Source of the DNA: Mesaphorura yosii
Lineage: Eukaryota; Arthropoda; Collembola; Poduromorpha; Tullbergiidae
NCBI GenBank assembly: GCA_009869945.1
Contig: WIXG01000011.1
Span: 248,001 to 312,000 of the forward strand
DNA length: 64,000 bases
Direction of reading: 5' to 3'
The notes under the pieces are model-generated. The model had not been told where the DNA came from, ran no database searches, and saw only the letters and a program-made list of their open reading frames with translations. Numbering within the stretch: the stretch's first letter is position 1; the number at the start of each line of letters is the position of its first letter. Both the position numbers and the translations under genes were made by a program. Positions 1 through 13,800 of the stretch are shown here, one piece after another.

Positions 1-1026
1 AGTGAAGTCAAGAACAACTCAAAAGGAGACGCTGCAACCAGCGAGTGTCAGCGCCAAGGCGAGTAGTGTCAAGAAAGCTTGAAGAGTCGTCGGAATTTGG
101 CCAAGACAAGGGGCTATCAAAATTGATTCTTTTGTGTATAATATGATATCTAAATTTTGTTACAAAATTTGTCGTAAATACATGTACGTCAAATTTATTT
201 CATAAGGCCATCCACGTATCATTACATTGATTTCATCGTTAAACTTCAAAGTTCACTCGAATGTAAAGATAATCTTCCTGACACAAGCTTAAGCTTTAAT
301 TTCCTGATTGATTTTAGGGTAAACAACTTGTTCAAGTCTTTGTTTTCACCGACGTTTGAAGGAGAAAAGAGATTTAGAACAGGAAATTAGCACAAACTTC
401 CGCGGAACTTGTCATACTATCAAATGACGCACGTAAACCAGCCAGCAGTTTGGCAAAGTTTTTCAACTTGCGAAATTAGGTAAGTCAATCATCATCACTT
501 TGCTCAGCTCAGCTCGAAGATTGAATTTTATTCAAGGGATGTTTGCGAAGGAATAACAACAGGTACACGACAACATTTAGGTCCAAATAACCATCGTACC
601 GAATCCGTAGTTCATATTAAAATACATTACACGTGTACAATTCTCGGTACAACAAATACAAATTGGCACAACAGTACTTAATCCTAATCCTAACTTTACA
701 TCCAGTAAGTGTCAAGTCAATCCAAATATTGTGTATGTCTTTTACGAGTACGATTAACGCGTGCTGGATTGACAATTCGCTATCCAATGCTTGCTTCGCT
801 TAATCTATGTACAATAATTTCTACTATGCTAAACTTCTGTTTCTGCTTTTGCGAAGCGTCAGCACCAGAATTAATTTTGCTGTGATGGGAGATACAAATC
901 TCCAGTTTATGATATAATAGTTAACAATATCGTTATTGTACTTCACAATTCACATTCCTCGCTCTCACTAATTTCGAGATTCTTGAGACTTCTGCCGTCG
1001 TTATCGAACTCGGCCCGATGGCGATC
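1..1026. other. Non-coding 3' flank of the SLC35F gene
   Basis: I see no supported coding exon on either strand. The stretch is AT-rich and lies downstream of the SLC35F3/4-like terminal exon on the minus strand, so part of it is probably 3' UTR. No clear repeat or RNA gene was recognised. Confidence 0.5.
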
Positions 1027-4000
1027 TTAAATGAGACCGGATGTGGCCTGTCCTCGTGTCAATCGGTTCCTGTGACGAACTGGCCCGACGACGTCCCCAT
1101 CGGGAGTGATGTTTAAGTTGAGCCACATATCTAAAACAGAACCTTAATGTAATAAGGTACGGGACACAACACACAAGAAAATCAAAATTAATTAGGATTC
1201 CAAATTTTAGGGTGTACTAGATTAAAATAACTACGTGAATTGTGCACAGGGTGGGTACGGCTGAAGGAGAAGGAGTTCAACCAAGTTCACAAGCACAGCA
1301 ATACCGAATTACTGTTACAAAAATACTCAAGAAGTCAAGACAAAAATTCGGATCCACAATCTAAAAGTAAGCCAGGCTCCTTTCCAAGATCCCTCGCAAA
1401 CTTCGAAATGCATTCCATTTGACTCATCGCGAGGGGTTTTCTGTAGTGATAACGAAAAGGCATGCTCCATGCTCCATGCAAAAAGGTCAAGTTTGCGCCT
1501 CAAGCTTCACGTTTTGTGTTCCCGTCATCTCAAGCGAGTGTCAGATGCTGATGGCCAATTTAAGCCTCATTTCATCGAATAAATCCCTTTTATCCCTGCA
1601 ACTGTCAAGTCAAGCTAAATTGTGCCAGCAGTCGTGTGTGTCAGTCGTCAGTGCGGAAAAGATTAATTAGCAGTGCTTATTGCGAATCAACTTTGATAAC
1701 TAACATCAACTTGTCAACGTCAACGGCTCTCTGCAGAGAACAGCAAATTGCAAACAGTGGTAGAATTTGTGCTTGAACCAAAATCATATATCAAAGGTGC
1801 GTTACTCGTTAATTCGGATCAAACAGAAGTGTGCCTCTTAAACACTAAATGAATGACATTGTGTTTAGTTCAGAAACCTAGTGCGATCCCAAAATAGGCT
1901 TGAGCCTCAAAATCCTGTCACTGCCACATCGAATCTGTGTTGTGGTTGCGTGGTGAGTTGACCTTTCAGGGTTTTCGTCAAACTGTTCTCTTCCTTGTTT
2001 GTGAATGTGAAGCTTTGAAACTGGGGTTTAGTCCTGGTTAGCCAGTTAAAAATAGCTCCGAGATTGGGATTCTTGCTGAAGGCGCAGGGAGGGAAGGAGG
2101 CAGGAAATGAAAATTGAGAAGCTCGACAGAGAAGGCGGAAGGTAAGTGGAAAGAGCAAAGATCAAGGTGGTTTGTGTTCCTAATCTTCCTAAAATATTAA
2201 TTCTCCTTATTTTCAAAGCTTAAAGTCTTAAGGTATTAAATTAAGTTCATTCGTCTCATTCATTGTACCAGCGAAAGGCAAAGATTTAAATTAGAAAATA
2301 TATTCGAAAGAGTTTTCTGAGTATTTTCATCAGAATTAAGTTCGTTAACAAATGTCAAGTACAGAAAGGCAGGGCTTTTTCTCATTTCATTCTCAGGTTT
2401 TTCTCAGAATTATCGTGAAAAGCTCGATTTATAATGTCATTTCAAAAGAAGCACTTTTGCAGAAGCACAGTGGCCTTTTAATCTCAGTAGTGACTACGAT
2501 GATTGCTGGAAGCAAACACGTTCGAGTGGAAGAGGCTTGGAATAACTGATTTACGCCTGTAATTCGCATTCGTATTGATTGCGTTGACGTTATGCGAGTG
2601 GGACGCGGAAGTGGAGTTGGAGTGAGGATTGATGTGATCAAGACCTGCTCGGCTCAGTCGCGGAAGCGCAGAGTGACGTCCATACATGGTTTGTTCGTCT
2701 TCTTCAGGGACTGGACCACGGAGCTTTCTACGAGCCGTACGCGTAAGCGAGGAAGTGGGAAGAGACGAGCCACAAAGATAAAGCACATACAAAGTTAGTA
2801 TCAACATCAACAAGATTACAAATTACAAAAAGACAAGACATCTCAAAAATTAAGCTGCAAAATGGGTCGTTTCCCCGAAAAATGAATCCCCGCATACAAA
2901 ATGGAGATACAAAACACGACAACAACATCAACGGGACGGGGCAATGGGGCTGACAAAATATTAAACAACATCACATATCAAAATTATAGCCCACAAGACA
3001 TAAAATGGGAAATTATGGGTTCAGTTTATCACATCACAGGAAGGAGTACGTATGAAATAATGAAATGAAAATCTCACAATGAACGGGCGCAAATAGTAAA
3101 GGCATGAAACAAAGGTTCTGGGTTTTTGGGTCTGGGAAACCTAAATGGCAATGGCAAGCACTTTGAGTTTGACTTGTTTGACGTTTAACGTGAATTATAG
3201 CAGACTTTTGTACTTTGTCGCAGGAAATTCTGAACCGCCTGTCTACTTACTTCGTGCAGGGACTGCTGGATCGTTAATTTTTAATGTTCGTCCTGAATAT
3301 AGCTTCAATCTAATCGATTTGTTACGCTATAACGTTATAGGAGTTAACATTGTAGTTGTAGGAGTGGGAATTCTGCTGCAATTCTGCTTTCTTACACAGC
3401 CCGCCGACAGATCTCGACATTATAGCCATAACGAAACTCACACGACATTTCGGATGGACTTTGGACAACGAACGATTACGATTGGGAAATTGATTGATTG
3501 CTTGCTTTCTTAGTATTAGCACTAGCACTACGCACTAGTGTTATTCTAGCAAAAGACTAACCTAATAAGACGTGTGATATAATCCGGCCAATTTTCTGGG
3601 AAGAGGACAACACAACAGCCAATTCCGATTGTGATGATGCCGCCAAGTCGCATGTCATCGAAACTCGCGTTGTAGAGATGCGTGTCAAGTACTGTAGAAT
3701 AACGAGGAAAAAGGCTGAGTTAGTCGATCAATAAAGAGCAATTGCAATTGTGATCAGCCGCTTTCAGAATGTTACACGTCTTGCCATGCCATGACGGATT
3801 AATTAAAATTAAATATTTATAAGAGCTAATTCAATGTGGTGGGGCGAAGAAAGCCGGTCAGAAAGCGCAAAATACAACGCAGCACATCAGCAGCGTAAGC
3901 ACAAACTTCTGTTCGAATTAAGTTTCTACGCCCAGCTCATATTAAATGCCATGTTGAGTTCAAGATAATGCTTGTCATTGTCTCCTCTCGTATTTCGTGT

Positions 4001-7000
4001 TACCGGCTTGGTAGAGAGAAATACAGGAATTTAATTTGGGAAGCAATAACCATAATAGGTGCAAGTGAAAGTACAACACACAGCCAAAGCAGTAATAAAA
4101 TTGTTCCAGCACTCAACACACTTTCTTCCTCGCCTGTCTGGTTTATTGACATCCTTTAACGCAGTGCACGTATTAGAATCGCATTTTACCTGCCTGCCTT
4201 GTCATGCTCGAGCATTTGTTCGTACTGTTTACTTAGTCAAAGTACTGGGCTAGCCTTGGTCTAGTCTTCTCTGGTCTGAGCCCGTCGGTTCGTGCTTGGA
4301 TGGAGACCATTGTAACCTGATCGCATCTGACCAGACTACCAGTTTTTGAGGGTCGTTTACCACGGTCGCGAAAAATTCGTGGCCCGAGGAATTTGAATCA
4401 AATTCCGCGCAATACGTAATTCCATATTCTTTTGAACTCAACCGTGAACCACGCCACAGTAATGATATTTCCTTTTCAACTCAGCACTATTATGTTACGT
4501 GATGTTATTGGAGAAAGTTTGATGTGCTTCAAAAATGGCTGATTACGGCTGACATGAAAGCGTGGATTCGAAGTCCCTCAAAGGAATACCACACAAGAAA
4601 TTGTAGATAAACATTTCGCATTTCAACATGAACGACGGCGAATAATAATTCTCGCATTATGGAATTTTTCGAAACCCAACAATAGCCAGCCAGCCGTCAG
4701 CCACTTTTGTGTCAATAAATTGCTGACACACGCAAATATGCTGAAAATGGAATAAAATCCAGGCAAACAAACTCCAGCCTTCCCAAAGCATGTTTCCAAG
4801 CTACGCCGGCCGAGTTTGCCGTTTGCTTGTGTAGAATGTTGAATGGCGAATTGTCGATGAGGTTTATCTATTATTTATTACTCGGGCATTATGTATTCAG
4901 AACATGCTTTCACTTTCAAAACTTTCTCCGCGTTGAAACCTGCTCGTGCTGCATTGTGAGCCTGCTCGGATTTCAAATATGCATACGCGTTTGTAATGAG
5001 AAAATCATACTCCATATTTCTGTGTACTGTTTTGTGTTTTCATGTGTTTGTGTTTCGGCAGCCGCGAAAATGCAAACACAAGTGCGCATTTGACAAATAA
5101 GAGTACACATTACTTACCAGCTGAAAATGGAATCGCAATAAGCGAGGCTCCAATTTTGATGAAAAATTCAAATGTACATGTCACTCCAAAATTTTGCAGC
5201 AGCTCCACGACTGAAACAAAGGAGAAAACGAATACAATACACGAGGCCATGCGCGTATACTGAAAAGGGCATTGATAAATTTGAATTCTGGAAGGAAGTA
5301 CTGTTCTACGAATGGAATATGGAATGACAATGTCATTTCACAGCACTAGTCGGAGGCCAAAGTTGGTATGCTACGTGTAAAAGTTACAATCGATTTCACC
5401 GTCGCTCGTCGCCGGTGAAAGCGTCAGTGTCAGCACTACGCTGGTAAATTGGTGCGAGAAATATGTCAAACACCAAATTGGTTCAAGTTGACGTTGACTT
5501 TGACTTGACATAGTTTACGAAGAGAGTAGAGTCCGGGGAAAATGAGATATTCTGTACGGCTGTGTTATCTTACCGAGAAAAGCGACGAGTGCCATGATGA
5601 TAAGATGCCAGGGAACGTAATTCCAGAGAATGACTTCAATTCCCGTGAAGTAGAGAGTGAGAAATATTGGCCAGAGTAGCAGCGATGACATGAGTCCCAT
5701 AACGGAGAAAATAAGTGCAACTTGTTGAGATATAGTAGCCCCGAGTCCGAAGAATTTTTGTAAGCTCACCTAAACGGCGTGTAATAAAATGTTATTACAA
5801 AAGATGTATCAGGTATCAAGATCTTAGCGCTCAGACGCAGGCAAAGGCCGCGAAACAGGACAGAAAGCCATCAACGGCATCGTAAAAGAGGGTTCACAGC
5901 GCCAGAGAAAGCGAAACTTGAGAATTACGAAATTCGAAGTGTGAAATGTGGAAGATAACATGTCATCATGTCACGATAGATAAAGGTAATGGTGAAGATC
6001 ATGATTGAATTAGAAGACTGCTGGGAATTCATACCATGAAGTCAATACAGCCCACACACGGGCTCGACTCTTTCTTGGTAAGCTGCGAAGAAGAGTACAG
6101 TTGATTTTCAAAAGAGAGACGTTACTTTAAAGAGGAACAAGTATAACGAGCAGCTTTCCCCACACTCCACACGAGGTTTATAAAATCGAAGGTTGGGGTC
6201 TTTCTGGAACTTTATCCAAAATACGAATCTCAGACAATCCAGATTTTGCGCAGCTCATTGCCATTGTAACTGCTGTGCACTTCGCAGTAAAGCGTACGTG
6301 AAGAGCACATTCCTCTGAAACCGGATTCCGGAATAATTGCAAATGATTTATCACTTTAACTCTCTCGATGTCACGCTTCATGGCACAGGGCAAAGCACAG
6401 CAAGGGTGTACTTACTTTGAAGACAGCCGAACAACACGCAGCTGCTGCTCCCAAGATTACGTAGAGTACCGTCGGTGATTTATGTGCCTGGCCGTCCATG
6501 TAGGCCATGAGTGCAATTCCCATATTACTGAGAATTACAGCAAGGATCTGAACAATAGAGAGAACAAGAACAAGATCAGGGTCATAACAGAAACAAATGC
6601 GGGCGCGCGGCGCGGGTGGAGAAACAGAAAAGAGAAAATACCAAAATACGCAATAATAATGAGAGAAAAACAAGTTCGTAACAAATTAGCTAATTTAATC
6701 TTTACATTTACTGCTTGTGTTTGCTGCTCGTTTGTTGATGAAACACTCATGGCCAATTTCTTTCACGTTTTTAATACTATGTCTGCAAATGGGAATGTCC
6801 GAACTCGGATTTCTTCTACTTACCCGAACTCCAACAAACTGCTGATGGAGAACCACCCACGACAGCAGATAAACGAAGCTTGTACTTGTTGCTAATAAGG
6901 CTAGGACTTCGGTCGCTCGAAGTGTGCGGAGTGACGCCACAAACAGCCAATTCGTAATCAGCCACAGGAAGCAAAGGGCTCCACATCGTTTAAGGAATTC

Positions 7001-10000
7001 CCCTGGAAAAGTAATTTGAAACTTCAGCTCACTGAATCATAACTTATTTGTCCCAGTCTTTTGAACGACGGCGACAACTTTGTGTTTCTAATTTTACTTA
7101 CATAACGTCATTCCTCGTTCACGAAATCCTTGCACCGCGTCCGAAACTGCTCTCGACATGTTTTGTGTCCCTTTCCGTCCCATGCACGAACAGCATCGCA
7201 CCGTAATCTGGTGCACCGGGTAAAAGAGGAGTGTGGAGGTTGTGAGTAGCCACGCTGTGAAAAATGGTGCGTCGTACACGGCTGAGACGTGCGGTTGATG
7301 AATGGTTGATACCGAGATTGAGCTTCCGCTTCCAGTACGTCCTTGCCCATCTCCAGTCGACGACACCATCATGGAGTCTTGGAACACATATGTGGCTTTG
7401 AAAGTTCGTTTGATTGAGTGTACCAGTGTTGTCCAGCAGACACCGACCACGAGCGCGAGGAAAAGTCCACAGCACAACTACGGGTGCAAAGAATGGAGTC
7501 AGAAGAAGGTTAAAAGGGCGCTTGGGATTAGGCGATGGCGAGAGTCGGTTTGTATCTCGTAAATGTTTTAGAACAGGAGACTTATTCGCTAGCTGTACTG
7601 CGGAGTTTGTGGAGGAGTTAATCCTTTTAAGTCAGTTTTTATATTCTGCTGCATTTTGTTCTTGTTTATCGTCAAACATTTATGAGGCTAATCAAATAAA
7701 AGGAGGCGATGCTGCTGGCCTGGCCTGACTTGCTCTTTACCGGGCGACCCCGCGATTGTGTCGTGAGCGGCCTCCGTGGTAAAGAATTGTTAATGTGGAA
7801 TACATTAAGCCATAAACCTCAAAGAATGTTTTTAATTGCATTGCTTTCTCTCAGGCGCTTTCTCCCAATTCAGCAAGCTCAAGAAGAGACGTCAATGGCA
7901 TTCTCCCTGCGGCTTACCGCGGCCTCAGAAATAAGAAGCGGTGGATCATGCGTCGTGGCGTGATGGGCTTACGGTTTACGATCGGCTCTAAAATTCCCAC
8001 ACAATGACTTAGTTACATATTACGGCGCAAAGTAATGAGTTTTTGAGAATCTTTCTCGCATCAAGTTCTGAACCAAATGAGAACCATTAAAGGCAGTCGC
8101 AGTCAGCAAGTCAGCAGTCGGGCAGCATCAGTAACGCCGTGCGAGTGGCGAGTGCCTACGATTCTATTTTTAAGCATGACTTTTTATAATCCTGAGGTCT
8201 CCTATTAAGTATTAACGCTCATAGTTACTGCTGGGTGGAAACGCTGACTACGACTTTCTCCCTTTCTGCTCTGCGTCTAGGGCCGAGCTGTAGCAGTGAT
8301 TGTGAATTCTGAGCTTATTTCCTTCTTTTCGCTTTCTTTCTGCGTGCCAAGCTTGCCATCTTGCATAATAAGCCCCGGTTTTTGACGGAGAAAGTCATTA
8401 ATTACTCGCCTGCCTCTTTATTACTGTATTATTACGTGCGCGTTAATGTCATTAATGTTCCTTACTGGTTGCTCATTTCTTGTGCTTGTGCCAAGAATGC
8501 GATATGCGAATGGCGGATGGCGAATATGAATATGAAATAATAATCATAATCATGACTGAGTGAGCAAGGCTTTAATGAAGACCTTCACTGCCATGCCTGA
8601 CTGCCAATCCATAGTGTTGTGCTTTTTCTTTTCTGCATCCGTCTGCTTTCTGCTTTCTTCAATACCCCATTTGTATGCGCATTATCGCGTTATTGCTATT
8701 GCTGCCAATATTGTACACGCTACACCCTAGAATTGTGTTATGGGGTTTAATATTTTAAGCCTCTCAGGGCTCGGACTCAGAATGGAACGCGAAAATATGC
8801 TTCAGTGCTTCATTTACATTGTAAATGTGGACAGGACTACAGGACATAAAAAGCACTGAACGTCTTAAAAATTTAGACGCGGTTCGCGACGCGATGCAGA
8901 TTTCTCATGATGAATTTATGCTATGCAGCCAGCCGTCGGCCGTCCTTTGAGAAATGTTTCATATTACAGAAAGAGCAAACAAGACGGCTGCTGCTGCCGC
9001 CGCGATTTTAAAAGTGATGAAAAGGTCTTAATAATCTGGGGAGATGAAGAAAAATTGTACTTAGTTTTTTATCTTCCTTTTCCGGATCAATACACGCTCA
9101 CAAGAAGGTTTGAGTTACGGACGTTCTACTGAAAGCCCCAGCTACTTTGTTACTCTGCTCTGCTGCAACATGAGATTAAATTCTATCTTTTGAGCCTTCA
9201 TTTGCCATTCGTTGCAGTTCTTGTTTCTTCTCGAACGAACGTGACATTTCGCCTCGAGCCTCCTTAGCCTGGCGTTTTGTAGCTAGAGTTACATTTGTAC
9301 TTGCACCACAACACCGAACGAGCTCTAAGGACTACTTTCTCCAGACAAAACAGAAACACAATTCTTTCTCATTACTCTAATATACGTCTGGGAGATGAGT
9401 GAAAAGTAAATAAAGAAAAATTTGTATTTTCCTCATTTCTCATACTCTCAGAAGAATCTTAAATTCCAGGCGCGCGCCGTGCGCGTGCTTGCAGCCTGCA
9501 GCACGAGAGAAATTTGTAAATTACATTACTGCATTACATTCTTCACGAATCGCGAGATTTTTCCTGCTGCTGGGCCGTCTTGTCTCGCATGGATAAAGAT
9601 TTAAGAATCTTGGTTAGCTGCTCTCGCTCGACGTGTTCGCTCGCTCTGGCCCCCGGCTCTTTGAACAAGTTTCAAGATTCCATGTGGACGGAATTCATGC
9701 GGAATTCTCGCGTGAATGAAACGAGACGAGAGAGCGAGAGCAGATTGCCGTAATTTAAATATTCAAATTAGAAAAAAATAATTCGGGTGCTCGCACTCGG
9801 TGAAAGCGAGAGCAGAATGCGCGACGGATTCCGCTGCTGCACTGCGAATTCCTGCTGCGATGTGAATATGAATCGCAATTAAGCTGGATTATACGATTTG
9901 AGATTTTATGCTTCACGAATTTGTAGAAGATGCAAACGGAACGTGAAACTTTGAAGATGACATTCATTTCTTAGTGCTTTTTCAACTCATACTAGTCTGT

Positions 10001-10834
10001 AGTCCTCGTTAATGAGTTCTTAGATTGAGTTTAAATTGGAAATTTGGATTTATGCGAATGGAAGCTGTGAGTCGTCGCTGCAGCGTGAAACGAGACTGGA
10101 ATTTGGAATTTTTAGTTCATTCTGCACCGTATGAATGAATGTGAATGAAGGCTTGAAAATTCTAATCAACTTTAAATGTGTACTTCTTCAGCCTAATTGA
10201 ATTAAGGAGGCTTACGGCTTACCTTTCTTGCAGTTTTGCTGAAGATGGCATGTCGAATCGTTGTGAGTGTCCTCGTGATTGGTTTGCGAGTGCCACCAGA
10301 GGTATTGTTGTTATTATTCGCAGCGTTGTGGCTCTGTGATTGGTAGTTGTGTCCAGAGCTGGCCGCCGCGGCGTTCATTTGCTCCAATGACTGCTGACTT
10401 ATCAAACCTCCTCCTCGGTGGGATCCCGATCCGTGAGCAAATTGGACGTCTGTGAGCAATGGGACCGACGCCGCCGACGTGCCTGAGCTTGCCGACCCAA
10501 TCTGAACTCGACGCCCGCCGCCGCCTTCAACGCCTCCGCCAGCTTCATGTCCACTGTGATGTGCCATTTGCTGTGACTGTGACATCGGTGGCCCATTTGC
10601 CATTCTTGTGTACAGTGACGACGTCGATCCCAAATTGTACTCTTCTCCGATGCCAAATCCTACCTCGCCACCAGTCACGACCACCGAAGGAGGGTGAGAT
10701 TGGAGCTGCTGCTGTTCCAGCAGCTGACTGACTGCCGTGGAATTCCGACGTAGTTTTCTTGGATTGAAAATTGCGGAGATTCCTGACGGGAGTTCAGGCC
10801 TTGAAAACCGACGTTTGGGGTCTGGGCCACTCAT
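1027..10834 (-). CDS. SLC35F3/4: SLC35F3/F4-like solute carrier (nine coding exons)
   Basis: Multi-pass membrane transporter of the drug/metabolite transporter superfamily; SLC35F3 relatives are linked to thiamine transport, but the substrate here is inferred only. Exons in minus order: 10834-10223, 7477-7102, 7002-6824, 6547-6416, 5769-5574, 5210-5118, 3691-3562, 2727-2555 and 1130-1027. All junctions are GT-AG and keep phase, giving about 664 residues. The first 204 residues are a hydrophilic N-terminus rich in Ser, Asn, Gly and Gln. Family-like segments then follow: YDAPFFTAWL, WLITNWLFVASLR, FVYLLSWVVLHQQFVGVR, ILSNMGIALMAYMDGQ and a helix ending NFGVTCTFEFFIKIGASL. The ATG at 10834 opens the first exon. 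The cytosolic tail may end in two ways: reading through exon 8 to a stop at 2484, or splicing at 2554 to the exon at 1130-1027. Identity is firm; F3 versus F4 is not resolved. Confidence 0.85.
4278..4308 (+). repeat. 5S rRNA-like internal-promoter fragment (possible SINE relic)
   Basis: Inside an SLC35F intron, GTTCGTGCTTGGATGGAGACC closely resembles the 3' half of the 5S rRNA internal control region (GTTAGTACTTGGATGGGTGACC in a typical animal 5S). The rest of a 5S gene is not evident on either side, so this is not a functional 5S gene. It could be a remnant of a 5S-derived SINE or a chance match. Confidence 0.3.
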
Positions 10835-13800
10835 TCTGCTCGCTTCCTTCCTTTTATACTGTCATCATAAGTTATGGGGTTCAGCATTCAGTAGCGGCCC
10901 AACTGTTGTGTATTTTATTATTATTATATGCAATATCCTTTCTTCTAAGTAAAATATATGGTGTTATTCAGCCAGCATAGCCCCATCCGTTTGTTAGCTC
11001 GCTCGTTTCTTGGCACATGAACACTCCACCACCACCACGAGTCCAAGTCTGTACGAGCAACTGCGCCTCGCTAACAACCTACGATGATTATAAAAACAGG
11101 AGAAAGCTGAAAAGGGAAAGTTCGCCCGAGCTTTTAGTTGTTGCTGTCTTCTTTTTTGAATGGGCCGGCTGCCAAATTCATTAATTCATGTCGTTTGAAC
11201 AATGCTACTGGATTTTTCTCTCGGTACTTGCTGGATTTCTTCAGTCTCGTGCACGCTACGTCTTCCGCTCACACAAACTTCGAGACGACTGGAACAAGGA
11301 CAGGAAGGCCAGTTGTTAATGCGAATGCGGACTTCGAAGAAGAGCGATCATATGTTGCAGTCGTTTTTCTTCTGCTTCTGTTTTACGGCACGGCCGAGGG
11401 TGAACTTGAGAATTTAAGAGAAAAAATTAAATGAGAATATTTCATGTCAGTGTAAGTAAGTGGAGTCGCCAGTCGTAAATAGAAAACACGCGATATGCGA
11501 TTCGTGAACTCGCGGGGCTTGTAGGCGAGATTTTGGCAAGCACGCGGAACGGCTGAACTTCAACTTCAACTTCAAAACTCGAAATGTCACAACAACTCAC
11601 ACTTGGGCCTGGCTTGGCCTTTTATTTATACAGAAATCTCACTCAAAAAATTGCACGCGATTCGAATTACCGAGTCGTACTTCTTCCAATGCCACGACCC
11701 GGTCTGAGCTTGAGCCTTATTGCAAATGCAATAACGATAACGGTAATGGGAATGGTAGTGGTCTGCCTGTTCCAAATTAATGAGAAATCAAGCGTGCAAT
11801 GAAGTTCTACTTTCCACTCCAGTTTCAGCCCGAGTGCAGATTACTAACTTTTGTTCAAGCTTGGGTGGCCCGATTATTTTTGCCATACACGCCGCACATT
11901 TTAACTCAACTCTTAACCCGTCGTGTTTGGACTTGGAGCTGAATTTCATGAGAGCACAAGTCTTCAGTCTATCTGATGGCGAGCCGGAGATAGACGTCGA
12001 GACTGCGAGAGAGATGATTCAATTATGAAATTCATTCCCAGAGCGGCAAATCAAATGGAGAAAGTTACATTACGGCATTACGGGAAGAGATGACTAGAAT
12101 CACTGAATTGCTTTCCCTCCACGTGAGAACCGAGATCCATCATCACGACTCCAAGCTGCCTTGCCTTGTTTGCAGGCGGTGCGTTACGAGGAGCGAGACC
12201 TCAGCCATGGAGCCAGGCCAATTAATTATGTGGTCACGCTATTTCTATTTTCATTCCCACTTTCCTGTGAATTTCTGTTTCTGCCGCTTGCCGCGACGAA
12301 AAGTGAAAGGGTTTTCGTGTTTCCCTCATGATTCAATTAATTAATGAGTGAATTCAGTACTGGATTTAGTACGGATTCAGATAAATAATAACACGCGCGA
12401 CGGTTCCTTTTTCATCAGCTTTTCACTGTCAGTCACTAGCGTTCTAGCCAAGCAAGCTTATTTTTAATCATGACCTTATCAGTCGCTTAGTTTTCTCAGA
12501 ATTACATTATTCTGACGAGACCTTTGCCTTTATCGTCGATGTCCGAACCTTAATTACGTCGAGTTAAGAAATGTTTCCGATATAAATGAAGAATGCCAAT
12601 TAAGAGCAAGGACAGTGGCCAGTATCGACCTATAAGAATGAATTCATTCATTGAAATCACTATTCGCAATTCGAGTTTCGCAACGGTCGATTTGGCGTTG
12701 CCATGTCCTATTGACATTGGGAGTGGACGAGAAAGCCAATAAATGAAAGGTTAATGTGGAAGCGGACACCAAGCATTTGGAAATCGAAGGAGGAAAGAGC
12801 CAAGAATTTAATTAAGTAGACTATAATTATGCAACTCTCGTCCAAAGTCACTGGTTCGTCCAGTCCAAAGTTGTTGCGAAATTGGAAAGCAATCCCAAAC
12901 TTGAAATGAAACTTTTTCAACAAAGTTAAAAACTCGTAAAATAATATTCTGGGAAATATTTACTTTCCGTCGGATCCGTGCGCTCTGCGCCTTGTTCTGC
13001 TTGAAGTTGATTCTTTTCTCTTGGCAAATATTTCTCTCAATATTTTTAAGTATTGATCTACGCTTCACTGGCCAAAAGTACATAAAAACTAACTTTTAGC
13101 GTCACAACGAACGGAAAACAAAGTTGAAGTATGTGCTGAATGCAAATACGGCTCGGCGGACTTGTCTTTGCCATGGAACGAGAAAACTTTCTCCCTGAAG
13201 AGAATATTTTTGTCTTACGTACGCTTTCTCACTTGACTTGACTTTCTTTTGCGTCGCCTTTCGTAAGCGGAGATTGCTTCAGCTGCTTCTCATCCTGACT
13301 TTGTCTTGGCTTGGTTGGAAATGGAACAAAAAACTTGTATAGAAATAGAAAACAACCGAACTGAAGACTGCAGAAGAAGATGGAAATGATTAAGCATTCC
13401 TTTTCATGTTCCATTTACTCCGGTCGCCTTGCATTGCTACAAGACTTTGACTTTCCGAGTTGCTGTCGCCTCGAATTCAATCGCTTTCTTTCACTTGACA
13501 AGTATTGAAATTGGTCGAAAGAATTTCTCCTCAGTCGCTCGCGCGTGTAATGCCCACGGAGTGAGAAAGGAATCCAGCTATCAAAATAAGGTGTCATACT
13601 TTCTTTTATTTGAATTCAATCATTTATAGTTGTAGCTGTGGCTTATGCTTGGCATTTTTTTACGTTTGACATTATTTCACTGCCAGTACTTCAAAGAAGG
13701 CGGGCACTCTAGAGCCTCAAGGCTCATTACTTTTTAACAAACTGGCCCAACAAATAAAGTTCGGTCCCACAGAATTGGAATTGGAATGAACATTGCTAAA

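Noticed and set aside
6482-6895. 137-codon plus-strand open frame
   Set aside because: Runs antisense across two SLC35F exons and their intron; no similarity of its own.
10459-10731. Plus-strand open frame of 90 codons
   Set aside because: Mirror of the Gly/Ser-rich first exon of the SLC35F gene.
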